Assembly: GCF_042649825.1 (NCBI RefSeq)
Contig: NZ_JBHSAB010000005.1
Coordinates: 1 to 64,000 of the forward strand
Direction: 5' to 3'
From: Legionella_C dresdenensis
Lineage (GTDB): Bacteria; Pseudomonadota; Gammaproteobacteria; Legionellales; Legionellaceae
Length of the DNA: 64,000 nt
Part shown: positions 25,698 to 34,290 of the stretch, piece after piece
How the letters are laid out: each line of letters begins with the position of its first letter
Position numbering within the stretch: the first letter of the stretch is position 1
Notes under the pieces: model-generated
What the model saw: only the letters and a program-made list of their open reading frames with translations
Told to the model about the DNA's origin: nothing
The model's database searches: none
Translations under genes and position numbers: made by a program

Positions 25698-26261
25698 ATG
25701 ATTGAAATCAATCTATTACCCTGGCGTGAAATCAAACGCGAACGAGAGAAAAAGGAATTCACCACGTTGCTGCTTGCGAGCCTGGTTTTTGCAATCGTGA
25801 CGGTTTTTTTGGTTAATTATTATGCAACTGGCTTGGTTGATGGTCAAACTCAACGCAACCAGCGCTTGCGGGATGAAATTACGCAATTGGATAAGCAGAT
25901 TGCAGAAATTAAATTATTGAAGCAGATTAGGGCCGGATTAATTTCCCGCATGATGATTATTCAAAAATTACAAGCCACCAGAACTTTAACAGTCCATTTG
26001 TTTGATGAGCTAATCAAGATACTGCCTGATGGCGTGTTTTTAACCGAAGTAAAACGTAATGGCGACAAGATCGTTGTACAAGGATATACAGAATCAAACA
26101 GCAATGTGTCGATTCTGATGCGTAATATTGAAAAAAATCCCTGGATACAGGTGCCGGCATTAACTGAAATTAAAAAGAATAAGCAAGCCGAAGATGGTGT
26201 AGACAATGAATTTAACTTAAGTTTCATCCTTAAACCTAAAAATAGCTTTGGGCAACCATGA
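25698..26261 (+). CDS. pilN: Type IV pilus alignment protein PilN
   Basis: 187 residues. The cytoplasmic N-terminus IEINLLPWREIKRERE contains the conserved INLLPWR motif bound by PilM. One membrane segment (about 21-45) and a periplasmic coiled coil plus ferredoxin-like domain follow. Forms heterodimers with PilO. The last four bases overlap the start of pilO (ATGA). Confidence 0.95.
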   Translation: MIEINLLPWREIKREREKKEFTTLLLASLVFAIVTVFLVNYYATGLVDGQTQRNQRLRDEITQLDKQIAEIKLLKQIRAGLISRMMIIQKLQATRTLTVHLFDELIKILPDGVFLTEVKRNGDKIVVQGYTESNSNVSILMRNIEKNPWIQVPALTEIKKNKQAEDGVDNEFNLSFILKPKNSFGQP

Positions 26262-26872
26262 ATAACTTTAATCTGAATGAATTAACATTGGATAATGTTG
26301 GGCAATGGCCAGCGACAGTGAAGTATATTATGGCCGGGTTAGTTGCCGCAGCAGTGATCGGGTTAGGATATTGGCTTTTTATAAAACCTAATTTTGAACA
26401 ATATGACAGTTTGCTTGCGCAACAGGAAACCCTGAAACAGGATTTTGAGCGGAAACAACAACAGGCTGCCAATTTACAGGCTTATAAAAACCAGTTACAA
26501 ATTATGAACGAGCGGTTTGGAAATATGCTAAAGCAATTACCGGCTCAGAATGAAATGCCGGGTTTACTGGAAGATATTTCAAAAACGGGAGTGGCAAGCG
26601 GGCTTACTTTTGAACGTTTTGCTCCCGAACCCGAGGTTAAACATGATTTTTATATCGAATTGCCAATCAAAATTGCTGTAATAGGCAATTATCATGAGCT
26701 GGCTGTTTTCTTAAGCCGAATTGCGGAAATGAGCCGGATTGTTACGCTGCATGATTTTGATATAAAACCGGTAGATGCTGAAAAACAACAGGTAAAACCG
26801 GCAAAGCCTGCGGGCGGTGATCAGCTGAAGATGGAAATAACGGCAAAAATATACAGATACAGGGCACAATGA
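26258..26872 (+). CDS. pilO: Type IV pilus alignment protein PilO
   Basis: 204 residues. One membrane segment at about residues 25-46, then a coiled coil (about 48-85, Gln/Glu-rich) and a ferredoxin-like periplasmic domain with LPIKIAVIGNYHELAVFLSR. It pairs with PilN and connects to PilP. Overlaps pilN and pilP by four bases each, so the set is translationally coupled. Confidence 0.95.
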   Translation: MNNFNLNELTLDNVGQWPATVKYIMAGLVAAAVIGLGYWLFIKPNFEQYDSLLAQQETLKQDFERKQQQAANLQAYKNQLQIMNERFGNMLKQLPAQNEMPGLLEDISKTGVASGLTFERFAPEPEVKHDFYIELPIKIAVIGNYHELAVFLSRIAEMSRIVTLHDFDIKPVDAEKQQVKPAKPAGGDQLKMEITAKIYRYRAQ

Positions 26873-27390
26873 TAGCGAATAACCAGTTAAAAAAATTATT
26901 GTCGTTGATCATTCTGACAGCTTGTCTCAGCGCTTGCGTAAGCGAGGCGGACCTGGAGCTGTCAAGGTATATTAATGAAATAAAGCAGCGCAAGGCACGG
27001 CCAATTGAACCTATTCCCGAATTTTTGCCGCTGCCCAAATTCAGTTATCCTGAGAACGATAACAGACGCAGTCCATTTAAACAAAAAGAGAAGAAAAAAG
27101 CGGCTGATCAACAGGCTCCAAATACTAAGAGACCTAAACAACCATTAGAAATGTTCCCGCTTGACTCATTAAAATTTGTTGGTGTACTAAAGCAGGGAGC
27201 GATGATCTGGGCGTTAGTCAGCCAACCCGGCGGCGAGGTGGTGCGAGTACGGCCAGGAGAATATATGGGACAGAATTACGGTAAAATTATCCAGATTAAG
27301 GATACTGTCATAAAGCTTGAAGAATCAGTTCAGGCCGAAGGAAAATGGCAGAAGCGGATAACAACTATCAATATCAATACCGGCCAATAG
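26869..27390 (+). CDS. pilP: Type IV pilus lipoprotein PilP
   Basis: 173 residues with a lipoprotein signal ending in LSAC near residue 22. A flexible Pro/Lys-rich linker follows, then the PilP beta-sandwich domain (from about 95, with LKFVGVLKQGAMIWALV and VRPGEYMGQNYGKI). It links PilNO to the secretin PilQ in the periplasm. Ten bases before pilQ. Confidence 0.95.
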   Translation: MIANNQLKKLLSLIILTACLSACVSEADLELSRYINEIKQRKARPIEPIPEFLPLPKFSYPENDNRRSPFKQKEKKKAADQQAPNTKRPKQPLEMFPLDSLKFVGVLKQGAMIWALVSQPGGEVVRVRPGEYMGQNYGKIIQIKDTVIKLEESVQAEGKWQKRITTININTGQ

Positions 27391-27400
27391 GAGTAAACCC

Positions 27401-29527
27401 TTGCGTAAATTTATAGTGGCTATATTGTTGTTAACAGCGTTCAGTACCGGCTTATATGCTAAAGATAATGTTTTAGTCGGTTTAAAAACAATCCCGTTAC
27501 CCGATGACAGGATTCGGATAGATTTTATTTTTTCAGCGCCGATTACCGATTTGCCAGCGAGCTTTATGACTGAAAAGCCATCGCGGTTAATTCTGGATTT
27601 CATCAATGCCAACAACGAGCTCGAACCGTCATTACGCGCCAGGAAAATCCAGTTGGGTTCTGTTGTTGATTATGCCATTGTCGGAACTGACAATCGAATT
27701 CGCGCCATGTTTAATTTAGCCCATACCGTTTCTTATTCGGGCGCGGTTGCCGGTAATATTTATGCGTTAACTTTTAGTGGCTCAAGTGGTGAAATCTATA
27801 AACCGAAGAAGGAAATTTTTGTCACCAAACGCCCGGTCAATGCCCGTTATACCATTACCGGAGTGGATTTTCGGGGTACTGGAAAACAGAGTGGGCGAGT
27901 GGTAATCGATGTTAACAGTACCAGTATGCAGATTGATGTCAGCAAAACAGGTCAGCTCATCAAAGTAACTTTTAATAATACATGTGTGTTGCCAAGACTG
28001 TTAAAAAGATATGATGTCGCGGATTTTCAAAGTCCGGTAAAATTATTATCGTTAAAACAGATTGGTAAAGATACCAGATTGACCATTACGAGCAAAGGTG
28101 ATTATGGCTATTATGCCTATCAGGTAAATAAACAGTTTTATATTGATATTTATCCGCTGACTGCCGAAGAAGCCCAGAAAGCAAAACTTAAAAAACAGGT
28201 TTTTACCGGCAAGCGATTGTCGCTTAATTTTCAAAAGATTCCTATTCGCTCCGTGCTGCAGCTATTGGCTGATTTTACTGGCATTAATATGGTAGTCAGC
28301 GATCAGGTGCAAGGCGATATTACTTTGCGTTTAAATGACACGCCCTGGGATCAGGCCCTGGATATAATTTTAAAAACCAATGGCCTTGATAAACGGCAAA
28401 CTGGCAATGTGATGCTGATTGCGCCTGCGGCGACTCTTCTGAAACGTGAAAAAGATGAACTGAAAGCCCAACAGGAAGTGACAAGTCTTGCTCCGCTGCG
28501 CTCAGAACTATTGCAGATCAATTACGCCAAAGCAATTGATATTGCCACCTTGTTAAAAGATAAAAATACCTCTCTGTTGTCAAAACGCGGCGCATTAAGC
28601 GTTGATACCCGAACCAATACGATCTGGATTCAGGATACCGGCAAGCAAATTGAGGACATCAGGGAACTGGTTCAAAAACTGGATATTCCGGTAAAGCAGG
28701 TACTCATTGAAGCCCGAATTGTCAATGTAACCAAACAGACTGTGCAGGATCTGGGAATTCGGTTCGGCGTTACACGGCCCACGCATTTATCGGGTACTCT
28801 TGAGGGGGCCAATACATTGGTTGCGCCGACCCCGCCTGCTCAAGTACCATTAACCGAGCGCCTGAATCTTGATTTGGGCGCCCCGGTTGCCAATCCGGCA
28901 ACAATAGGGGTTGCGCTGGCAAAATTAGGCGATAATATATTGCTCGATATGGAGTTGTCCGCTCTGGAAAGCGAAGACAAAGCAGAAATTATTGCCAGTC
29001 CGCGCTTAATGACAACTAACCAGCAATCTGCTTTAATTGAGTCCGGTGAGGAAATTCCTTACCAGCAATCAACCTCCAGCGGAGCTACGGCGGTTGCATT
29101 TAAAAAGGCGGTTTTAAGTCTGAAAGTGACGCCTCAGATTACGCCGGATAACCGTTTGTTACTCGATTTACAGATTAACCAGGATGCGCCGTCAACCCGA
29201 ATAGTGAATGGGGTACCGGCTATTGATACAAAGGAAATACAAACTAATGTTCTGGTGGATAATGGGCAAACGGTTGTACTGGGAGGAATATATAAACGAG
29301 ACAGCCGAAATAATGTAAAACGGGTTCCATTTTTAGGCGTATTACCGGTTGTAGGGGTGCTATTTAGAAATACTCACAAAGATATTAAAAATGAAGAGTT
29401 GCTCATTTTCATAACTCCTAGGATAATAACCAACAATTTGGCCATCACGACGGTTGAAGGACAAGGTAAAGTGATTGTAAGAGGCGCTGAGCTGGATAAA
29501 TTTGGAAAGCCTGTAGTTTATAAGTAA
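27401..29527 (+). CDS. pilQ: Type IV pilus secretin PilQ
   Basis: 708 residues from a TTG behind AGGAGT. The signal peptide ends near residue 20. Peptidoglycan-binding AMIN domains come first (about 25-250), then the STN/N0 domain (about 270-330, ISLNFQKIPIRSVLQLLADF-like). An N1 domain follows (about 370-435), then the secretin core (about 445-685) with VLIEARIVNV, the VALAKL... gate region and PFLGVLPVVGVLFRN. It forms the outer-membrane pore for the pilus. Confidence 0.97.
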   Translation: MRKFIVAILLLTAFSTGLYAKDNVLVGLKTIPLPDDRIRIDFIFSAPITDLPASFMTEKPSRLILDFINANNELEPSLRARKIQLGSVVDYAIVGTDNRIRAMFNLAHTVSYSGAVAGNIYALTFSGSSGEIYKPKKEIFVTKRPVNARYTITGVDFRGTGKQSGRVVIDVNSTSMQIDVSKTGQLIKVTFNNTCVLPRLLKRYDVADFQSPVKLLSLKQIGKDTRLTITSKGDYGYYAYQVNKQFYIDIYPLTAEEAQKAKLKKQVFTGKRLSLNFQKIPIRSVLQLLADFTGINMVVSDQVQGDITLRLNDTPWDQALDIILKTNGLDKRQTGNVMLIAPAATLLKREKDELKAQQEVTSLAPLRSELLQINYAKAIDIATLLKDKNTSLLSKRGALSVDTRTNTIWIQDTGKQIEDIRELVQKLDIPVKQVLIEARIVNVTKQTVQDLGIRFGVTRPTHLSGTLEGANTLVAPTPPAQVPLTERLNLDLGAPVANPATIGVALAKLGDNILLDMELSALESEDKAEIIASPRLMTTNQQSALIESGEEIPYQQSTSSGATAVAFKKAVLSLKVTPQITPDNRLLLDLQINQDAPSTRIVNGVPAIDTKEIQTNVLVDNGQTVVLGGIYKRDSRNNVKRVPFLGVLPVVGVLFRNTHKDIKNEELLIFITPRIITNNLAITTVEGQGKVIVRGAELDKFGKPVVYK

Positions 29528-29602
29528 ATCTATGCAGGTGCTGAGTAAAACATACGGACAGGATTTTCCTGTTTGTTCAAATAAAGAGGTATGTAATAAA
29601 AA

Positions 29603-30130
29603 ATGAGCATAGTTAAAGTACGCAATATTTTTTTAATAGGGCCAATGGGAGCAGGTAAAAGCACTATAGGCCGTACTTTGGCAAAAGAGCTCAAATTGGA
29701 GTTCTTTGATTCTGATGAAGTGATTGAAGAACGGGCAGGAGCAGATATTTCATGGATATTTGATATTGAGGGTGAGGAAGGTTTCAGACGCAGGGAGCAA
29801 AAGGTTATTGAGGAATTGACCCAAAAAAGCAATATCGTACTGGCAACGGGAGGCGGAGTTGTTATAACGCCTGAAAACCGTAATGCGCTGGCTGGAAGAG
29901 GCACTGTGATTTATTTAAAAACCTCCCTGCAACAACAATTTGAACGTACCAAACGCGATACTAAAAGGCCATTGCTTCAAACCGATGATCTGGAAGGCCG
30001 GCTTGAAATGCTGCGCGATGAGCGTGAGCCGTTTTACGAAGAGCTTGCAGATATCAGCTTTGAGACAGACAAGCTGACCGTCAAAGCGGTCGCCAATAAC
30101 ATAATTAAATATATCTATGGCGAAGTCTGA
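29603..30130 (+). CDS. aroK: Shikimate kinase AroK
   Basis: 175 residues. It phosphorylates shikimate for aromatic amino-acid synthesis. The P-loop GPMGAGKSTIGR lies at residues 13-24, the shikimate-binding FDSDEVIEERAG at about 35-46 and the GGG motif in ATGGGVV. The pilMNOPQ-aroK-aroB-damX order is classic for gammaproteobacteria. The 3' end overlaps aroB by 14 bases. Confidence 0.97.
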   Translation: MSIVKVRNIFLIGPMGAGKSTIGRTLAKELKLEFFDSDEVIEERAGADISWIFDIEGEEGFRRREQKVIEELTQKSNIVLATGGGVVITPENRNALAGRGTVIYLKTSLQQQFERTKRDTKRPLLQTDDLEGRLEMLRDEREPFYEELADISFETDKLTVKAVANNIIKYIYGEV

Positions 30131-31229
30131 GCTGATAGACCAGATAACTGTGCGTTTGCCTGCGCACAGTTATCCTATCCTGACAGGTTATAATTTATTA
30201 CAAAATGCGGATTTGTTGAGACAATATATTGCCTCATCCCAGGTAATGGTCGTTACCAATACAACTATTGCTCCTTATTATCTCCATTTTTTACAATCTG
30301 CATTGAGCGAACGTCAATGTCATACTGTAATTCTTGAAGATGGCGAAATCTATAAAAATCAGGCCAGCCTGTTTAAGATATATGATGCGCTTATTAATAA
30401 TAATTATCATCGTGATGCGACGCTTGTTGCGCTTGGCGGCGGTGTAGTGGGCGATATTTCAGGTTTTGCCGCTTCGACCTATCAGCGCGGCATCAACTTA
30501 GTTCAGATACCTACAACTTTGCTGGCACAGGTTGATTCATCAGTAGGAGGAAAAACCGCCATCAATCATCCGGCGGGTAAAAATATGATTGGCAGTTTTT
30601 ATCAGCCTCAGGCAGTGATTATGGATTTAAATACCCTGCATACCTTACCGCCGCGTGAGTTTGCAGCGGGATTGGCTGAGGTAATCAAATACGCCGTGTT
30701 AGCCGGCGGTGATTTTAAGGATCTGGTCAGTACATCGTTGGCTAACGGATTGACGCCCGCATCCAGGACGTTACCAGAAATTATAAAAATCTGTTGTCAG
30801 ATCAAGGCTGATTATGTAGTGCAGGACGAACGCGAAACAGGAGTTCGAGCCTTATTAAATCTTGGCCATACTGTGGGACATGCCCTTGAGGCCTATACCG
30901 GTTATAGTCGTTGGTTGCATGGCGAAGCAGTAGCAATCGGTTTATACTGCGCAGCATTACTGTCCCGCCGTTATTGTAATCTTGCCGGTAACGAGTTGGC
31001 CGAAATTGATAATATGCTGGCGCAGGCACAACTGCCACGGCGAATTCCAGCGGATATTGATTTGGAAAAAGTATTTGCTTTAATGGCAAAGGATAAAAAA
31101 ATAAAAAATAATGTCTTACGTTTTATTCTGATTAAAAACCTGGGCAGCTGTTATGTTGAGGAAAAAGTAGAGCGCCCGGAATTATATAACGTGTTAAAAA
31201 ATGCGGTAAAAGGAGAGCAGAACAAATGA
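30117..31229 (+). CDS. aroB: 3-dehydroquinate synthase AroB
   Basis: 370 residues. It converts DAHP to 3-dehydroquinate using NAD and a metal ion. Visible are the nucleotide loop ALGGGVVGDISGFAASTYQRG, the substrate block QVDSSVGGKTAINHPAGKN, and metal ligands in AEVIKY, NLGHTVGHALE and LHGEAVAIG. Start lies inside the end of aroK. Its last four bases overlap the start of the damX-like gene (ATGA). Confidence 0.97.
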   Translation: MAKSELIDQITVRLPAHSYPILTGYNLLQNADLLRQYIASSQVMVVTNTTIAPYYLHFLQSALSERQCHTVILEDGEIYKNQASLFKIYDALINNNYHRDATLVALGGGVVGDISGFAASTYQRGINLVQIPTTLLAQVDSSVGGKTAINHPAGKNMIGSFYQPQAVIMDLNTLHTLPPREFAAGLAEVIKYAVLAGGDFKDLVSTSLANGLTPASRTLPEIIKICCQIKADYVVQDERETGVRALLNLGHTVGHALEAYTGYSRWLHGEAVAIGLYCAALLSRRYCNLAGNELAEIDNMLAQAQLPRRIPADIDLEKVFALMAKDKKIKNNVLRFILIKNLGSCYVEEKVERPELYNVLKNAVKGEQNK

Positions 31230-32572
31230 ATGAGGTAAGGGTAGAATTAACCGGGCAGGATATGCTGAGAAACAATTCTCTTTTAAAGCCTGCCAGCTGG
31301 CTTACCAAAATAAGCTTTATTAATCATCTTGTCCTGTTTAATAATGTCCTTATGGCCGTAATGGCTGAAAAAGGGGGCGGTAAGACTTCTTTCGTATCTC
31401 TGATGTCGGAAGGCCTTGATCCTGCGATTAAACCTTATGTATTAACTGCCGGTATTCCGTTCGATAGCCGAACATTGCTAAGCCAGTTAACGACCATTTT
31501 GCATCTGCGGGAAGAGTCCATTTTAAATCTCGCCAGTGTTATTGACCAGATTAATGAGCGTAAAACCCATGTTCTGGTTATCATTGACAACGCGCACCAT
31601 ATTCCAGACTCATTTCTGCAGCAACTGCTTGATATGCTTAAATCGTATAAAGAAACCAACTATTTCCACGTTTGTCTGGTATCTGATTTTTCTCTCACGG
31701 CAAGCCTAGGCAGATTTGATGCAGAGCAATTCAAGAATATGATCCATACCATTGAATTGGGGGCACTGACTGAAAATGAAATGAAAACCTATTTACTGAA
31801 AACGCTTCCGGCTCCCAAGCGCATTGACAAGACTATGACCGATAAACGCCTCGAGCAATTTTATTATCTCACGGGTGGTTATATTGCGCGAATAAATGGA
31901 CAAATGCTGAATTTTTTCAATCCTGATCCGCTGAAACCTGCTGCAAAAAAAGGCATGCTAGCTAAAAAAGCCGGTATGGCGGCAAGTTTACTAATCGCAG
32001 GTGCTGCAGCCGGGTATGTTTGGCAGAATGCGGGATTGCTAATCAGGCAAACTGACAAAATCTTGTCATCCCCTTCTAAACCAGAGCCTTTTAGCAGCGG
32101 TAAAATTGCTTCAGTTAATCTTGATGAATATTTGCCCAGTGAAATACCGAATTATTATAAAGGCGCAATTCTCGCTACCGTGCAACCTCCGCCGCTGAAA
32201 AAAATCTATGAAGAAAATATGGATGATGGCGGTTTGGATAAAATGGTAGTTATGGATAAAGTAGTTGTCATCCCAAAAGAAATTCATAAAACTAACAACC
32301 CTGCAGTTGCTCAGACAGTTACCCAAAACCTGTTCACCATTCAATTGCGGGCAGCGCCTACGGCCGAAGAGCTGAAACGTTTTCTCGCAGTCCGAAAAAT
32401 TGCCGGTCCTACCTATATCACTCAATCCAGCGGTGGAACCAGATATATTCTGGTATGGGGACAGTACAAAGGATATTCGGTAGCAAAAGAGGCACTGCAG
32501 CAGCTTTCTCCCGAACTGGCTCAGCTAAAGCCATCAGTTATATCTGTCAAAGGACTTAAAACAGTGAGCTAA
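31226..32572 (+). CDS. damX: DamX-like protein: AAA-type domain, membrane segment, SPOR domain
   Basis: 448 residues. The N-terminal ATPase-like domain has a P-loop-like AEKGGGKTS at 48-56 and a Walker B-like VLVIIDNAHH near 112-121. One membrane segment (about 248-267, AASLLIAGAAAGYVW) follows. The periplasmic part ends with a SPOR domain (about 370-445) that binds denuded glycan strands at division sites. E. coli DamX has no intact ATPase motif, so this protein is closer to the longer AAA+SPOR type. Last gene of the pil-aro operon. Confidence 0.88.
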   Translation: MNEVRVELTGQDMLRNNSLLKPASWLTKISFINHLVLFNNVLMAVMAEKGGGKTSFVSLMSEGLDPAIKPYVLTAGIPFDSRTLLSQLTTILHLREESILNLASVIDQINERKTHVLVIIDNAHHIPDSFLQQLLDMLKSYKETNYFHVCLVSDFSLTASLGRFDAEQFKNMIHTIELGALTENEMKTYLLKTLPAPKRIDKTMTDKRLEQFYYLTGGYIARINGQMLNFFNPDPLKPAAKKGMLAKKAGMAASLLIAGAAAGYVWQNAGLLIRQTDKILSSPSKPEPFSSGKIASVNLDEYLPSEIPNYYKGAILATVQPPPLKKIYEENMDDGGLDKMVVMDKVVVIPKEIHKTNNPAVAQTVTQNLFTIQLRAAPTAEELKRFLAVRKIAGPTYITQSSGGTRYILVWGQYKGYSVAKEALQQLSPELAQLKPSVISVKGLKTVS

Positions 32573-32595
32573 ATCGGATAGTAGCTTTTGCTTTA

Positions 32596-32735
32596 TGCCG
32601 GACAATTTTTATTACTTGTAGGTTGGGTCGTTCTGACCCAACATTACTAATCTTCAATTACATTCAGATATGGAGTGCTTGATGCAAACGCTTGTTGGGT
32701 CAAAACGACCCAACCTACAAATTGTCCCGCACATA
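32596..32735. repeat. Compound inverted-repeat element (MITE-like)
   Basis: TGCCGGACAATTTTT (32597-32611) leads into GGTTGGGTCGTTCTGACCCA (32621-32640). After about 50 unique bases comes TTGGGTCAAAACGACCCAA (about 32696-32714), then CCTACAAATTGTCCCGCACA. The outer parts are inverted copies of each other, making a unit of about 140 bases with terminal inverted repeats. One half also occurs at the left edge of the window. It lies between damX and the UspA gene and fills most of that gap. Confidence 0.8.
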
Positions 32736-32812
32736 GCGTAATTGTTTTTTATTGTAAAAGCGTTTTGATTTCTGATAGGCTTAATATATAAGTAGACGGA
32801 AAGGAGATTCTT

Positions 32813-33238
32813 ATGTACAAGAAAGTTTTATTTGCCACGGATTTTGATGAAGTTGGCATTAAAGCGGCGCAGAAAGCAAAGAAAATTGCTGATGAAAACG
32901 GCGCCGAATTATTGTTGGTTCATGTTGTTGAGCCAATTCCTGCTTATGCCTATCCTGGCTTTGCCGGTTTTGCTGAAATTGAAGTTTCAATCCGTGAGCA
33001 GGCAGAAAAAGAGCTGGCTGCCCTGGCCAAAAAATTGGGTGTGGACGATGCGCATTGCATGATTGAGTTTGGTTCCACCAAAAATGAAATTTTACGGGTT
33101 GCGAGTGAAAAAAAAGTTGATTTGATCGTAACCGGCAGCCACAACAAACACGGCCTCGCCTTATTGCTAGGCTCCACAGCCGATTCAATCCTGCATGGCG
33201 CTGCATGCGACGTCCTCATCGTCAAAACGGATAAATAA
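32813..33238 (+). CDS. Universal stress protein, UspA family
   Basis: 141 residues, one Usp domain. The start MYKKVLFATDFDEVGIKAAQKA is typical, with the acidic ATP-pocket residue in ATDFD. The C-terminal ATP-binding motif appears as GSHNKHGLALLLGSTAD, matching G-2x-G-9x-G-S/T. Good AAGGAGA six bases before the ATG. A single gene between repeats. Dimeric cytoplasmic stress protein; precise role not predictable. Confidence 0.92.
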   Translation: MYKKVLFATDFDEVGIKAAQKAKKIADENGAELLLVHVVEPIPAYAYPGFAGFAEIEVSIREQAEKELAALAKKLGVDDAHCMIEFGSTKNEILRVASEKKVDLIVTGSHNKHGLALLLGSTADSILHGAACDVLIVKTDK

Positions 33239-33248
33239 GCAGAATGAA

Positions 33249-33274
33249 GTGTTGGGCTGTAAAGTCCAACACTC
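33249..33274. repeat. Palindromic repeat, TTGGGC family
   Basis: GTGTTGGGCTGTAAAGTCC followed by AACACTC, ten bases after the stop codon of the UspA gene; it may act as its transcript terminator. Confidence 0.85.
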
Positions 33275-33339
33275 CTTCTTGCGGTATTAATGCAGGCACA
33301 GTATAATTTATTAATTCACATCCCTATCAATAAGCAAGC

Positions 33340-34284
33340 ATGAAGCTGTTACGTGGAGTACGGCATGTTCCAGCAATTTTTGCTGGCGGCACTGTGGCTA
33401 CAATTGGCAATTTTGACGGTGTTCATTCGGGTCATCAATCGTTACTAGCTAAATTAAAGGCAGAATCGATCAAACGTAAATTACCCTTGGTAGTGGTATT
33501 GTTTGAACCGCAACCGGGTGAATTTTTTCGAGGTAAGCAAGCGCCTGCGCGGCTGTCAAGCCTGCGTGAAAAATTAGCGATCCTGAAGCAATGTCAGGTT
33601 GATTATGTGTATTGCTTAAGGTTTAATACACGGTTTGCTTCAATGCCGGCGGAAGATTTTGCCCGGTTTTGGCTGTTTGATATTTTAAAAGTAAATTATC
33701 TTCTGGTTGGCAGTGATTTTCGTTTTGGACAGAAGCGTACAGGCGATCTTGAGCTTTTATGCCGGCTTGCAATGGACTACAATGCCCAGGTAGAAACATG
33801 CCCGGATTTTGCAATAGCCAGCGGGCGTGTGAGCTCAACAAAAATACGAACCCTTCTTGCAGAAGATAAACTTGAACAGGCTGCAAACCTGTTAGGCCGA
33901 ACATATAGCCTTTGCGGACGCGTAGTTCGAGGCGCGGGTTTGGGGCGGCAATGGGGAATACCGACAGCGAATGTCGCTATACGCCGTCTGGCGCTTCCAT
34001 TCACTGGCGTTTACCGCGTCAGGATACATCTGGCAAAAGGTGAAGTTCACAATGGTGTAGCCAACATTGGCTGTCGCCCGACAGTAGATGGCAGCAAAAA
34101 TGTGCTTGAAGTACATATTTTAAATTTTAATCGCTCATTATATGGTGAAATGATCCAGGTTTCTTTTTTAGAAAAGTTACGCGACGAAAAAAAGTTCTCA
34201 TCGGTTGATGAGCTAATTGCTCAGATCAGGCAGGATATCGCATCCGCCAAAGCAAAATTACAACTTAACATGGTAGCAGAGTAG
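33340..34284 (+). CDS. ribF: Bifunctional riboflavin kinase/FAD synthetase RibF
   Basis: 314 residues. The N-terminal FAD synthetase (nucleotidyltransferase) domain (about 15-185) has GNFDGVHSGHQSLL with the HxGH-type motif, and VGSDFRFGQKRTGD and SSTKIR. The C-terminal riboflavin kinase domain (about 190-305) has GRGWGIPTAN-like GRQWGIPTANV and GVANIGCRPTVDG. It makes FMN and FAD. It heads ribF-ileS-lspA, with six bases to ileS. Confidence 0.96.
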   Translation: MKLLRGVRHVPAIFAGGTVATIGNFDGVHSGHQSLLAKLKAESIKRKLPLVVVLFEPQPGEFFRGKQAPARLSSLREKLAILKQCQVDYVYCLRFNTRFASMPAEDFARFWLFDILKVNYLLVGSDFRFGQKRTGDLELLCRLAMDYNAQVETCPDFAIASGRVSSTKIRTLLAEDKLEQAANLLGRTYSLCGRVVRGAGLGRQWGIPTANVAIRRLALPFTGVYRVRIHLAKGEVHNGVANIGCRPTVDGSKNVLEVHILNFNRSLYGEMIQVSFLEKLRDEKKFSSVDELIAQIRQDIASAKAKLQLNMVAE

Positions 34285-34290
34285 ATACAG

